This document shows positions 40,654 to 49,564 of a stretch of DNA of 64,000 bases, one piece after another. This DNA comes from JAAFHB01 sp963675995 (GTDB lineage: Bacteria > Bacteroidota > Bacteroidia > Bacteroidales > Prolixibacteraceae). Location of the stretch: positions 2,914,001-2,978,000 of the forward strand of contig CAXXIY010000002.1 in assembly GCA_963675995.2 (NCBI GenBank), in the 5' to 3' direction. The notes under the pieces are model-generated. The model worked only from the letters and a program-made list of their open reading frames with translations. It had not been told where the DNA came from and made no database searches. Made by a program: the position numbers and the translations under genes. Position 1 is the stretch's first letter, and the number at the start of each line of letters is the position of its first letter.

Positions 40654-41889
40654 TTAACGGTCAAAATCCGGAATATTCATATATTCACCCCCTTTGAGCG
40701 CCGACTCATGGGCAACAATACCCGGAGCTGTGTAAGCAAGAGCTTCATAGATATTGACTTTTGGCTGCCGTTTATTAATCAGCGCATCTATAAATTCGTG
40801 CGTTATAAAGGCATGTGATCCGTCATGACCCGAGTTATGCCTTAAAGGTTCAGGCAGAAGGTCTGTCTGCCACCACATCGGCTGTTTGTAGAGTTCTGTA
40901 ATATTTGCTTTATGTTGAAATCCGGCATCATCCTTGCCTGTGGTATCGGCAATCCTGACAATTGTATGATCTTTTCCCTCCTCGAGAGCAGAAAAGAAAC
41001 TCATTTTATCACCTCTCCATTCCCCTCGTTCAATACTTCTAAAAGCTCCCTTCCAGTTTACTTCGACTCTGAATGGGGTGTTTTTATTGGTTTTAAAGAA
41101 GGCTGTTTCATTCCAGAAAGGATTATTGTAGGGATTATTTTTCAAAAGTGGACTACTGTCTCCCCAGCCTAAAGCACTTACTTTTTTTAGTCTTTCACCA
41201 GTGACTGAGATCAGAAATGCCGTGCAATGGGTTGGATATAGCATCGGAGGAAGGCCGTGTCGCCAGGTTGGTTTCCCATCCTCGAACCACAAGGTGTCGA
41301 GTCCCGGATGGTTATATTCAGCCGCGGCACTGAAAATTTCTCCAAACTTCCCCTCCTGATGAAACTTTCTGACTGATATCGAGTTTTGTCGGTAATAACT
41401 TGTTTCTGCCATCATGTAGGTGAGTCCCGTGGTACGAACTGTCTCTCTTAATTTGTAGCAATCTTCGATGGTCAAAGCGGCGGGTACTGCACACAAAACA
41501 TGTTTTCCGGCTTTCATCGTCATAACCACATGCTTAACATGATCGGGGGCAGGAGTTGCAATAAAAACAGCATCTATCTTTGGATCAAGAATCAACTTTT
41601 CAAGTGACTCGTAACTTTTTGAACACCCATAAACTTTCATCAGGGTTTCGCGCCGGTCGGCTCTGAGGTCACTGACTGCCTCAACAATACAGTCTGGATG
41701 TTCGTGAAACTGAAAACCAGCCCCGAACCTCCCGCCTACAATACCTATATGGATTTTGGATGAATTAGAGGTCTCGCCCCTTAGGGTGATTCCTGGATGA
41801 GTTGCTAAGGCAGCAATGCCTAAACCTGTCATTCCGATGAATTTCCGTCTCCCTGACAGTCTGGTGGATTTAAGTTGATTCATATGCAA
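40654..41889 (-). CDS. Gfo/Idh/MocA-family oxidoreductase with Tat-type leader
   Basis: A 411-residue NAD(P)-dependent protein. The start SGRRKFIGMTGLGIAALA is a twin-arginine-type signal. The Rossmann motif is GIVGGRFGAGFQ, followed by FIATPAPDHVKHV and GKHVLCAVPAALTIEDC, where the usual EKP is replaced by AVP; the catalytic-type Lys is therefore missing at the standard place. It shares the family but little detail with the 496-residue member at 25388-26878. It has its own promoter box and lies 77 bp before the esterase gene on the same strand, probably one unit of three genes. Confidence 0.82.
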   Translation of the reverse strand: MHMNQLKSTRLSGRRKFIGMTGLGIAALATHPGITLRGETSNSSKIHIGIVGGRFGAGFQFHEHPDCIVEAVSDLRADRRETLMKVYGCSKSYESLEKLILDPKIDAVFIATPAPDHVKHVVMTMKAGKHVLCAVPAALTIEDCYKLRETVRTTGLTYMMAETSYYRQNSISVRKFHQEGKFGEIFSAAAEYNHPGLDTLWFEDGKPTWRHGLPPMLYPTHCTAFLISVTGERLKKVSALGWGDSSPLLKNNPYNNPFWNETAFFKTNKNTPFRVEVNWKGAFRSIERGEWRGDKMSFFSALEEGKDHTIVRIADTTGKDDAGFQHKANITELYKQPMWWQTDLLPEPLRHNSGHDGSHAFITHEFIDALINKRQPKVNIYEALAYTAPGIVAHESALKGGEYMNIPDFDR

Positions 41890-41943
41890 ATTATGTTTGA
41901 AGTTTTTTGTGCGTGATGAAAAATTTCATTTCGTCTCTTAATA

Positions 41944-41951
41944 CAAATATA
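41944..41951 (-). promoter_or_regulatory. -7 promoter box (TATATTTG), minus strand
   Basis: A match to TAnnTTTG, 54 bp before the ATG of the oxidoreductase gene and downstream of the susD terminator, so the oxidoreductase-esterase-GH78 unit can be expressed on its own. Confidence 0.45.
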
Positions 41952-41984
41952 GGTAGTTTTTCGGTTTCATTTTGTGCATTCAGC

Positions 41985-42022
41985 CAAAAACCCGGAATAG
42001 TATAATTAGACTACCCCGGGTT
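41985..42022 (-). terminator. rho-independent terminator after susD of the second locus
   Basis: On the minus strand AACCCGG pairs with CCGGGTT, extended inward by GGTAGT/ACTATT with G-T pairs, then TTTTT. It lies about 165 bp after the susD stop. Confidence 0.8.
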
Positions 42023-42185
42023 ACTGGAATTTGAACAGAAAACTATTCAAATTCTTTGTCAAGGAAAATATATAAATTGGTCGGTATTATATTTAATCCA
42101 TTTTCATTACAAATAAATCATCTACTTATAAACTCAATGGATTTTTAGATTCGGAATTTTCACAAAGTAATTCAACTGCATTATT

Positions 42186-43763
42186 TTAGTAACCAGTATT
42201 TTGCGTGATATTTGGATTCGCAATTCGTTCAAATTCAGGTATGGGCCAGTACCGTTGTCTGGTTGTAAATGTACATTTTGTCGACTGGTTCAAAACAGAG
42301 ACCGGAAGTGTAGGCAAAATATCCTTCATAGTATTCCATCTTTGCAAATCGAAATAGCGTATTCCCCCTTCCTGGGCAAATTCTGCCCTGCGTTCATACT
42401 TAATGGCCTGCGAGATGTCGTTTTTTGAAGTTGCTGTAGAAGCAGGAAGGAATCTGGTCCGTACTGCGTTAAGGGAGGTTAAAGCGTCGGACAGTCGGCC
42501 TGTTTCATTCAGCGCCTCTGCATACATAAGCAGTGCCTCAGGGAAACGCATCAATATCACATCCTGATTGAGTATTTCGCCAACCTTGAGGGGTCGTTCA
42601 TGTAAAATATAGTATGGCGTACATTTCTTCCAAGCAAAATAGGTGGCATTCGTTTTTAGGAAATCCTTAACCGGATAGGCGGCCATCGTATCCAAAGTTT
42701 TTTTATTCGTAATGGTATAGATCAGCCGGGCATCCCTGTTTTTAAAATTGTCAGATGGATCGTATTTTGGATTAGCACCTGATGTATCATAAGCAGTCCC
42801 GTCATCAAACTGAAAAAAGTTAAAAAGCTCAGGACGTGCGCAGACAGTAGCTGAAACAAGTCCCCCCATGTATGGGAAAGCAAGATTGGCAGAAGTACTG
42901 TAACGCATACTTAACATCACCTCTTTATTGTCAGTCATCGTAAGAATATCCGATTCCGGCGTATTTTTTACTGTATTTCCGTCAAACATCGATTTAAACT
43001 GTCTTTTCTTAACCAGGGAAAAATTCGGATCGCCTGTAACTTTAAAATTATCTTCAAACAACTTGATAATACCAGCATAGTCGGGTGTTCCATAGTCCAT
43101 TATTTTATACCTCATCGCCAGTAATACAGCTGTTCCACTCACAATATGACCAGTATTATAGGATGTTTTCGGAAGAATCTTAATGGCATTGTTTAAGTCA
43201 TTGATCATTGAATCCTTGATTACAATTCTTGAGATTCGGGTGAACTTTAGAATTTCCTCTCTTTTTGATTCAGGTTTTAGCGTAAGAACAGCATCTCCAA
43301 AGATATTGGTTACAAAGAAGTAGAAATAAGCTCGTAGCACTTTTGCCTCCGCAATATATTGTGCTTTTACTGTAGGGTCTATTACATTGGTTGGAGACAA
43401 CATCTCAATGAAATTGTTCGTCTTAAAAATAGCTTCATATGCATTGGAATACATGGTGTTAAGATCTCCAGTCATGTTGTTGTTGAGTGTATTTTGAAGG
43501 AACATCTGCCATGAGGCGTCGGTTGTGTATCCATCGTCAGTTACTCCCGGGAACAAATTTAATTCTTTACTCCCGTTTCCTGTTACCATATAAAGACCGG
43601 CATAACAAGCAGCCAATCCACTTTGAATTGTAGCATCATCCTGAAAGTAAGTAGCTGCCGGTACTTGTGTTAATGGTTGGAGATCCCAAAAGTCACTGCA
43701 CGAAATTGTGCTTACTGTAACAGATAAGAAAACGATTGCTATATAAATTATTCTTTTCATCAT
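42186..43763 (-). CDS. SusD/RagB-family nutrient-binding lipoprotein
   Basis: A 525-residue surface lipoprotein whose lipobox ends STISC with Cys at residue 22. SusD features are the helix AEAKVLRAYFYFFVTNIFGD, the segment MRFPEALLMYAEALNETG and the C-terminal RRAEFAQEGGIRYFDLQRW. It ends in NTGY like the first SusD. It would bind oligosaccharide and lid the SusC encoded 20 bp upstream. It differs clearly from the other SusD in the window, so another ligand is likely. Confidence 0.95.
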   Translation of the reverse strand: MMKRIIYIAIVFLSVTVSTISCSDFWDLQPLTQVPAATYFQDDATIQSGLAACYAGLYMVTGNGSKELNLFPGVTDDGYTTDASWQMFLQNTLNNNMTGDLNTMYSNAYEAIFKTNNFIEMLSPTNVIDPTVKAQYIAEAKVLRAYFYFFVTNIFGDAVLTLKPESKREEILKFTRISRIVIKDSMINDLNNAIKILPKTSYNTGHIVSGTAVLLAMRYKIMDYGTPDYAGIIKLFEDNFKVTGDPNFSLVKKRQFKSMFDGNTVKNTPESDILTMTDNKEVMLSMRYSTSANLAFPYMGGLVSATVCARPELFNFFQFDDGTAYDTSGANPKYDPSDNFKNRDARLIYTITNKKTLDTMAAYPVKDFLKTNATYFAWKKCTPYYILHERPLKVGEILNQDVILMRFPEALLMYAEALNETGRLSDALTSLNAVRTRFLPASTATSKNDISQAIKYERRAEFAQEGGIRYFDLQRWNTMKDILPTLPVSVLNQSTKCTFTTRQRYWPIPEFERIANPNITQNTGY

Positions 43764-43783
43764 AGTTTCTTTTAATACTATAT

Positions 43784-46700
43784 TTAAAACTTCAGACCTA
43801 CTCCTAGTGAAAATATCTTATTCTGTGGGTACCGAAGGAAAGTATTGTTATACTCCCTAGCTGCTGTATTATCGGTGTAAGCGCCAGTCTGCCGTTCGGG
43901 ATCACCCGGGAAGTTTGTGAAAGTTAGCAAGTTATCTCCCGAGAAGTAAACTCTTAGGGCCTGAATGCCATATTTTTGAAAGTTAAAGGTATAGCCAATA
44001 TTTACATTTCTCAAGCGAAGGTACGACCCGTCCAAGAGGCTAAATGTATTTCTTGCCAGATCGTCATCTTCGCGCATCGGATTATACCACACACCTTTAC
44101 CCATATCGCCAAATGCCAGCATAGGTAATTTTGTGGAATGATTTGTCGGGGTCCAGGCATCTCGCCACATGGTAGAGGGAGGGGCTATTCCGTTTTGAAA
44201 TGGGGTCCAGCCAGAACCTTCAATATATTGTTTAACACCGGAAACACCATAGAAAGAACAGGAGATGTCAAAGCCCTTCCATGATGCGCTAAGATTTAGT
44301 CCAGCTTCAAATTTGGGATAAGCACCACCCACTACGACTCTGTCACCATCCCGGTTAACAATTCCATCGGGTCCGCCTGTACCCATCCCGTAGTTTGCTG
44401 CAGTTGAAGGTCCATGAATGTCCTTTATGATCATTGTTCCAGCTGGAAGTGTATAGGATGTCCCTGCGCCACTACCTAATTTGACGACCTCAGGCTGCTG
44501 ACGGATTCCATCAAAGATATTGAGGAAGTAGGCGCCATACTCCAGACCTGGAGCGTACATCTGCTTTCCCCAGGGACCAGGTGTTGGATAGGTAAGTACC
44601 ATATTTCTGTTTCCCTGAACAAATAAATTCACGCCGTAATTAAACTCATTAATCTGATTTTTAAAACCGATGTTTATTTCCAAACCTTTGTTCTGCATAG
44701 ATCCGAGTGCCTGCACCTGGGTTCCAAAGCCGGATGAGTAAGGAAGTTTTGCATCGGGCACTAAAATATCGACTGTCTTTTTCCGGTACCAATCCAAATT
44801 TAAGGTAAGGCGATTCTTAAAAAATGAGAGATCAATACCAAGATTGGTGGAATAGGTTGTCTCCCATGAAAGTTTTGGATCGATCAATTTAGGAGATGCA
44901 AAACCCTGGGTTGGACTTGTTTTGTCGAATGCGTACATGGGGGCTGTAGACCAGGCTGAACCAGGAATTGCACCCGATGATAACACATTTTGATATAGAT
45001 AGTTATCCCCAACACTCTGATTACCTAAAATTCCATAAGATCCACGCAATTTCATGTCGCTTATCCACAGAATCTCCGGCATAAATGACTCTTTAAGAGG
45101 TCGCCAAGCCAATGATCCCGATGGGAAGAATCCCCAACGTTTTTCCGGAGAGAACCTCGAGGATCCATCAGAGCGGGCATCTACCTCCACAAGGTATTTG
45201 TCCTTATAACTGTAGTTGAGCCGTCCAAAGAATGACATTAACGCTAGTTCCTGAGCATTACCTTGGGTAAATTGATTAGCGTTATTTACGCCGGCATCTA
45301 TTTGCTGTGCGGCACTTGTAAGATAATCCTGTCTGCGGGCTGAAAAGAAATCATTTCGGGTGTATTCAACCTGGTATCCTGCCATTGCTGATACGTAGTG
45401 GTCTTTTAAGGTTTTTTGAAAGTTAAGGGTAGAAAAGAGAACAGGATTTATCATTCGTCTGTTTGCATCGCTGGCGCCAAGATCACCTCCTACACTTCCT
45501 GGCTGTGCACGTGGGGCGATATAACCATCCCAGTAATAGGTCAGAATCTTTGAAGAGAACGAATGCATGTTGTTGTCGTCAATGTTAAATCCACCTCTTG
45601 TTTCCCATGTTAACGCATCTGTGAATGAAACCTTTAGAAATGCAGATGTTTCCAGTCGGAGGTCCCGTTCATTTACCGGTGTATTGTCAATTGTGGCAAA
45701 AGGATTGATATTTGGAGTTTCGATAGTCCGGAATGCCGAAATAACATATTTGCCATCAGCCAACCTTGGGCCATAAGTAGGTGCCTGATTAATTGCTTGG
45801 TTTAGAATATTTTGTGAATATCTTTGATTTCCTCCCAAACCAGTTGAAACACTTCCTCCAGCTCCCTCTTTTTCACTGTACATTGCTCTGGCCATGACAC
45901 CAACCTGTATCCTTTTGGAAAGTTTTGAGGATATATTCATTTGCAGGGTGTATTTTTTGTAGTTAAATCCGGTCATTGTGCCAGGTTGATTAATAAATCC
46001 CAGTGTAACATTGTGAGACGAATTTTTGCCACCGCCTGTAATTCCAATACTGTGATTTTGAACCCTTACAGGACTGAGTATCGCATTTATCCAGTCGGTG
46101 TTGGGATAAAGTGGATTCCCATTTGCATTTTTATATTTGTCGATATTAGACTGGCTGTAAAGGTTGGAAACGCCCGTACCATATCTGTTCATTTTTGCCT
46201 GGTTGAACATTGTCATATACTCTGCAGAATTGGTTATCAGATCGGGCATTCTTGTTGGTGAATAAACGCCAAAATTCGCATCATAGCTGACAACCTCTTT
46301 ACCCTCTTTCCCTTGCACTGTTGTGATCAAAAGAACTCCACCTGCTGCACGCGAACCATAAATGGCACTTGAAGCAGCATCTTTCAAAGCGGTTACCGAT
46401 TCTATTGCCATTGGATTGATGGCATTCATATCGGCAACGGGGATACCGTCAACGATAATCAGTGGTGAAAGATTACCACCAAAAGACTGACGCCCCCTAA
46501 GAACTAAACTAACATCCTCTTTGCCAGGTTCACCGGTACTTTGAACAACTGATAATCCGGGAAGTTGTCCCTGAAGCATTGAGGCAAGTGAAGTTACCTT
46601 ACGGCTATTTAAGGCTTTTCCTGAAACAACCGATAAGGCGCCTGAAAGATTCACCTTTTTCTGGATGCCATACCCAACAGTTACCACCTCGTTTATATCT

Positions 46701-47356
46701 ACAACTTGTTCAATCAATCTGATATTTACTTTGCTTTTTCCAGAAATGTCTACTTCCTGAGATTTCATTCCTATAAAGGTAAATAAAAGCATCTTAGCAT
46801 CTCCAGGAATCTGTAATGTGAAGTTCCCATCGGCGTCGGTAGTTATGCCCATGGTGGTTCCCTTAACCGTAACTGAAACTCCAGGAAGTGGCTGGCCCCT
46901 CTCATCTGTCACATTTCCGGTGATTTCCTTCTTTTGAGGTTGTTCAATTACTAAGGGAAGCGCTTTAGGTGAGGATAATGTGGCCGGATTTTTACTGTTG
47001 TACAGAAATATCTGGCGATCATCTATCAGATAGGATACTCCCGTTCCCTGAAATAGTTGATCTAATATCTCAGTAATTGCTTTGGACCTCACTGAAATGG
47101 ATTTGTTCGAAACCGAACTGATATAGGCAGCATCATAAACGAAAATAAATTCACTGTTATTTTCAATGGAACGAATAATATCCTGAATATTGGAATTCTG
47201 GACATGAAGATCAATTCTGACTTTTTGCGAATAGGAGCTCGCAGATAACGAAAGAGCTCCTGCAAACAATATAAATGAAACTAATTTCATAAATAGAAAT
47301 AGCTTTTGAATCTGATTTTTGTGACCATAATCAGGTTCATTGTGTTTTTTTTTCAT
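43784..47356 (-). CDS. SusC/RagA-family TonB-dependent transporter with STN domain
   Basis: A 1190-residue outer-membrane importer. Leader about 1-44, STN domain about 48-125, carboxypeptidase-like domain about 143-225 (ITGNVTDERGQPLPGVSV), the SusC hallmark NEVVTVGYGIQ near 223-233, plug (LSPLIIVDGIPV; SAIYGSRAAGGVLLI) and a barrel ending in FSLGVGLKF. The STN domain matches the FecR encoded just upstream. Internal ATGs such as that in LFLFMKLVSF give an alternative start with a more usual leader. susD follows after 20 bp. Confidence 0.95.
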   Translation of the reverse strand: MKKKHNEPDYGHKNQIQKLFLFMKLVSFILFAGALSLSASSYSQKVRIDLHVQNSNIQDIIRSIENNSEFIFVYDAAYISSVSNKSISVRSKAITEILDQLFQGTGVSYLIDDRQIFLYNSKNPATLSSPKALPLVIEQPQKKEITGNVTDERGQPLPGVSVTVKGTTMGITTDADGNFTLQIPGDAKMLLFTFIGMKSQEVDISGKSKVNIRLIEQVVDINEVVTVGYGIQKKVNLSGALSVVSGKALNSRKVTSLASMLQGQLPGLSVVQSTGEPGKEDVSLVLRGRQSFGGNLSPLIIVDGIPVADMNAINPMAIESVTALKDAASSAIYGSRAAGGVLLITTVQGKEGKEVVSYDANFGVYSPTRMPDLITNSAEYMTMFNQAKMNRYGTGVSNLYSQSNIDKYKNANGNPLYPNTDWINAILSPVRVQNHSIGITGGGKNSSHNVTLGFINQPGTMTGFNYKKYTLQMNISSKLSKRIQVGVMARAMYSEKEGAGGSVSTGLGGNQRYSQNILNQAINQAPTYGPRLADGKYVISAFRTIETPNINPFATIDNTPVNERDLRLETSAFLKVSFTDALTWETRGGFNIDDNNMHSFSSKILTYYWDGYIAPRAQPGSVGGDLGASDANRRMINPVLFSTLNFQKTLKDHYVSAMAGYQVEYTRNDFFSARRQDYLTSAAQQIDAGVNNANQFTQGNAQELALMSFFGRLNYSYKDKYLVEVDARSDGSSRFSPEKRWGFFPSGSLAWRPLKESFMPEILWISDMKLRGSYGILGNQSVGDNYLYQNVLSSGAIPGSAWSTAPMYAFDKTSPTQGFASPKLIDPKLSWETTYSTNLGIDLSFFKNRLTLNLDWYRKKTVDILVPDAKLPYSSGFGTQVQALGSMQNKGLEINIGFKNQINEFNYGVNLFVQGNRNMVLTYPTPGPWGKQMYAPGLEYGAYFLNIFDGIRQQPEVVKLGSGAGTSYTLPAGTMIIKDIHGPSTAANYGMGTGGPDGIVNRDGDRVVVGGAYPKFEAGLNLSASWKGFDISCSFYGVSGVKQYIEGSGWTPFQNGIAPPSTMWRDAWTPTNHSTKLPMLAFGDMGKGVWYNPMREDDDLARNTFSLLDGSYLRLRNVNIGYTFNFQKYGIQALRVYFSGDNLLTFTNFPGDPERQTGAYTDNTAAREYNNTFLRYPQNKIFSLGVGLKF

Positions 47357-47413
47357 AATTTTGTTTTGTAATTAAACATGAATGCCTTAGGGGCATAATA
47401 ATTGTTGTTCGCG

Positions 47414-47444
47414 ATCCGGTCGGTGTATCGAGCACTGACCGGAT
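47414..47444 (-). other. 12-bp hairpin between fecR and susC of the second locus
   Basis: ATCCGGTCGGTG (47414-47425) pairs with CACTGACCGGAT (47433-47444) with one G-T pair and a 7-nt loop. It begins 11 bp after the fecR stop. The T-run lies on the opposite strand (TTTTTT after 47444), so on the coding strand it is a hairpin without a U-tract. A partial attenuator or stability element before susC is possible. Confidence 0.6.
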
Positions 47445-47454
47445 TTTTTCATTT

Positions 47455-48687
47455 TTAGTCTTTGATTTGGTAACCTCCTTCCTGTTTATATAATTTCATT
47501 TTTGAGATAACTGCAATTCCTTTCAGTACGCGTTCTGGATCATCCTTTAAGTCCAGCTTACCAGATATTTTAAATGATCCCATCCCACTTCTAAGCTGTA
47601 TATCAATATTGTAATGTCTTGAAATCCTTTTTAAAAGACTTTCAAGGGTTTCTTCATTAAATTGAATATATCCATAAGTCCATGCTATAAAGTTTTCGGG
47701 ATGCGTGATCTTCTCAATGACAAATTTGTTCAAGGTAGCTGAATATTCTCCCCGTTCACTTTGTTTTAATACAACATCCTTTTCACTCGTGTTCTTATTT
47801 TGAGGAGTCGATAGTGAAATTCTACCTTCCAATAGAAGAGCTGAATACATTTCATCTTTGCCGTAAGCCTGAATCTCGAATCTTGTCCCCAGCACTTCAA
47901 CTTTCAGGCGATCGGTTTTCACATGAAACGGCTTTTTCTCATTTTTTACAACCTCAAAGTATCCTTCACCCTGCAAATAAACTTCTCTGTATTTGCTGGA
48001 AAAAATGGGCGGATATACTAATCGTGATCCAGCGTTAAGCCACACCTTTGTCCCATCTGAGAGTCTTAAAGTGGCATATTTACCATAGGGGACAATCATT
48101 TGGTTAAAATGATCGCCCTTGACATCCTGTACAATACCAGAGCTATCATTAATAATTACGCTAGCCCCATCCGGGGAATAACAAATTTTGGAATCGCCTG
48201 AGGTGACCTCAATTTTTTTACCGTCAGATAATATTAGCTGAGATTTGGTGTAGTCAACCGGATTGGAAAAGGCAAAACGATCAATTGGTAAATCTCTATC
48301 TGTCTTATTCCCGGTGTAATAAAAAGCCAGCATTCCAATCCCAATTAATAATATTATGACTGCCGCTACCCGAATAAAGTTTCTGAAAAAATGTCTTTCT
48401 GAATCAATATTCAACGCAATTTTTTTGATGTTTCCGGTTTTTGAGAATGTACTTACAATTTCAAACCACACTTTGCGTCTTTGGTCCTGGGTTGAAAAAA
48501 CATGTTTGTTTTCAATCCCCCTAAGTACTACAATTGCCAGGTCAATGTCTTCATGCTGCAAAGGGAATTGTGCTTTTAGTCGGGCGATGTATTCTTCTGA
48601 ACCAGAATCATCTTTAACATTTCGGACAAAATCATCGTCGAAAAGGAAATCCCGGAAATCGTAGTCGTTATTTGTATTATCTTTCAT
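47455..48687 (-). CDS. FecR-family anti-sigma factor
   Basis: A 410-residue inner-membrane protein: cytoplasmic part 1-103, one helix at about 105-124, periplasmic FecR domain (about 205-305; VPYGKYATLRLSDGTKVWLN, VYLQGEGYFEVVKNEKKPFH) and the C-terminal DUF4974-type domain (LLKRISRHYNIDIQL). It should bind the STN domain of the SusC encoded downstream and control the ECF sigma encoded upstream. It lies 169 bp after the sigma gene, with no obvious separate promoter. Confidence 0.9.
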   Translation of the reverse strand: MKDNTNNDYDFRDFLFDDDFVRNVKDDSGSEEYIARLKAQFPLQHEDIDLAIVVLRGIENKHVFSTQDQRRKVWFEIVSTFSKTGNIKKIALNIDSERHFFRNFIRVAAVIILLIGIGMLAFYYTGNKTDRDLPIDRFAFSNPVDYTKSQLILSDGKKIEVTSGDSKICYSPDGASVIINDSSGIVQDVKGDHFNQMIVPYGKYATLRLSDGTKVWLNAGSRLVYPPIFSSKYREVYLQGEGYFEVVKNEKKPFHVKTDRLKVEVLGTRFEIQAYGKDEMYSALLLEGRISLSTPQNKNTSEKDVVLKQSERGEYSATLNKFVIEKITHPENFIAWTYGYIQFNEETLESLLKRISRHYNIDIQLRSGMGSFKISGKLDLKDDPERVLKGIAVISKMKLYKQEGGYQIKD

Positions 48688-48856
48688 GTGTTAATAATTC
48701 GTTTTTTTACGGCCAAACGGAATCGCGCATGGTGTGACGAATAAAGATGATTATCATTCCCGGCTTAGGATTCTTAATCACGGCTATTTATTGGAAACAA
48801 TCAATCCTAAAGAGGATGGAGATTGAGAATTATAGACAATAAAAGAGAAATTTTTT

Positions 48857-49495
48857 TTAAAAAATCCCTTTTTTTAAGGAAGTTTTTAAAATGGAAAAGA
48901 AAAGCTGTATTTTTACATTCTTAAGTGACTCAACATCAGCTTTTATCATTTTTATTGACCGATAGACAGAAGTACGGCACGATTCGATTGATATACGCAA
49001 CGTCTTAGAAATATCTTCATATGACAATCCAACATCATACTTTAGGTAGAGTATCTCCTGCTGATTGGAGGTTAGTTTTCGTAAACTCTCTTTTAGAAAG
49101 TTCCTGAGGCGTTGCTCTCCTTCCTTTTCAACAATTTCATCTTCGACTGTATATTCAGGTTTGAAAAGGATTTCGGGTATTTTTTCACTGATTATCGTTT
49201 TTCTCCCTTTTGAAATCAGCTCAAACAATTCATGCCGGTGAGCAGTTAATAAATATTGCTTTACATTGTTGAGCTTCCCTAATCTTTCGCGACTACGAAT
49301 AAGTTTGGTAAAGATGTTTTGAATAGCATCTTCAATCAAAGACTCTTCATGACAAAATTTTCGTCCATAGTTGAATAATAAGTCAAAACACGCCTCGTAA
49401 ATGACTGCAAGAGCATCCATATCGCCATCTGAAAGGAAAAGATCCCATTCAGATTGGTAGGTCTTTTGAATATTTATTTTTTTGAACTCTTTCAT
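48857..49495 (-). CDS. ECF-type RNA polymerase sigma-70 factor (SusCD-associated)
   Basis: A 212-residue sigma factor. Region 2 lies at about 28-100 (YEACFDLLFNYGRKF, IEDAIQNIFTKLIRSRERLG) and region 4 at about 135-190 (KLTSNQQEILYLKYDVGLSY, RISIESCRTSVYRSIKMIK). It pairs with the FecR gene that follows. Its upstream region is cut short by the IS element, whose duplicated target ends 43 bp before the ATG; a weak -7-like TAATTTTA remains between them. Expression may therefore depend on the IS or have been altered by it. Confidence 0.9.
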   Translation of the reverse strand: MKEFKKINIQKTYQSEWDLFLSDGDMDALAVIYEACFDLLFNYGRKFCHEESLIEDAIQNIFTKLIRSRERLGKLNNVKQYLLTAHRHELFELISKGRKTIISEKIPEILFKPEYTVEDEIVEKEGEQRLRNFLKESLRKLTSNQQEILYLKYDVGLSYEDISKTLRISIESCRTSVYRSIKMIKADVESLKNVKIQLFFSILKTSLKKGIF

Positions 49496-49538
49496 TCGGG
49501 TTAAGTCAAATCAGTCGTAAAATTATATTTATTTCATG

Positions 49539-49548
49539 TTTAACACTT
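49539..49548. repeat. target-site duplication, left copy (TTTAACACTT)
   Basis: The same 10 bases occur at 50858-50867, directly outside the other end of the IS element. A 10-11 bp duplication fits the IS4 family and marks a fairly recent insertion. Confidence 0.8.
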
Positions 49549-49564
49549 ACTGCTGATGCGTTAA
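49549..49564. repeat. IS terminal inverted repeat, left
   Basis: ACTGCTGATGCGTTAA; its last four bases overlap the stop codon end of the transposase gene. It matches the other end in 15 of 16 positions. Confidence 0.8.

Noticed and set aside
47414..47444. Rho-independent terminator of the plus strand
   Set aside because: The T-run is on the plus strand, but no plus-strand gene ends here; the position after the fecR stop fits a minus-strand element instead.
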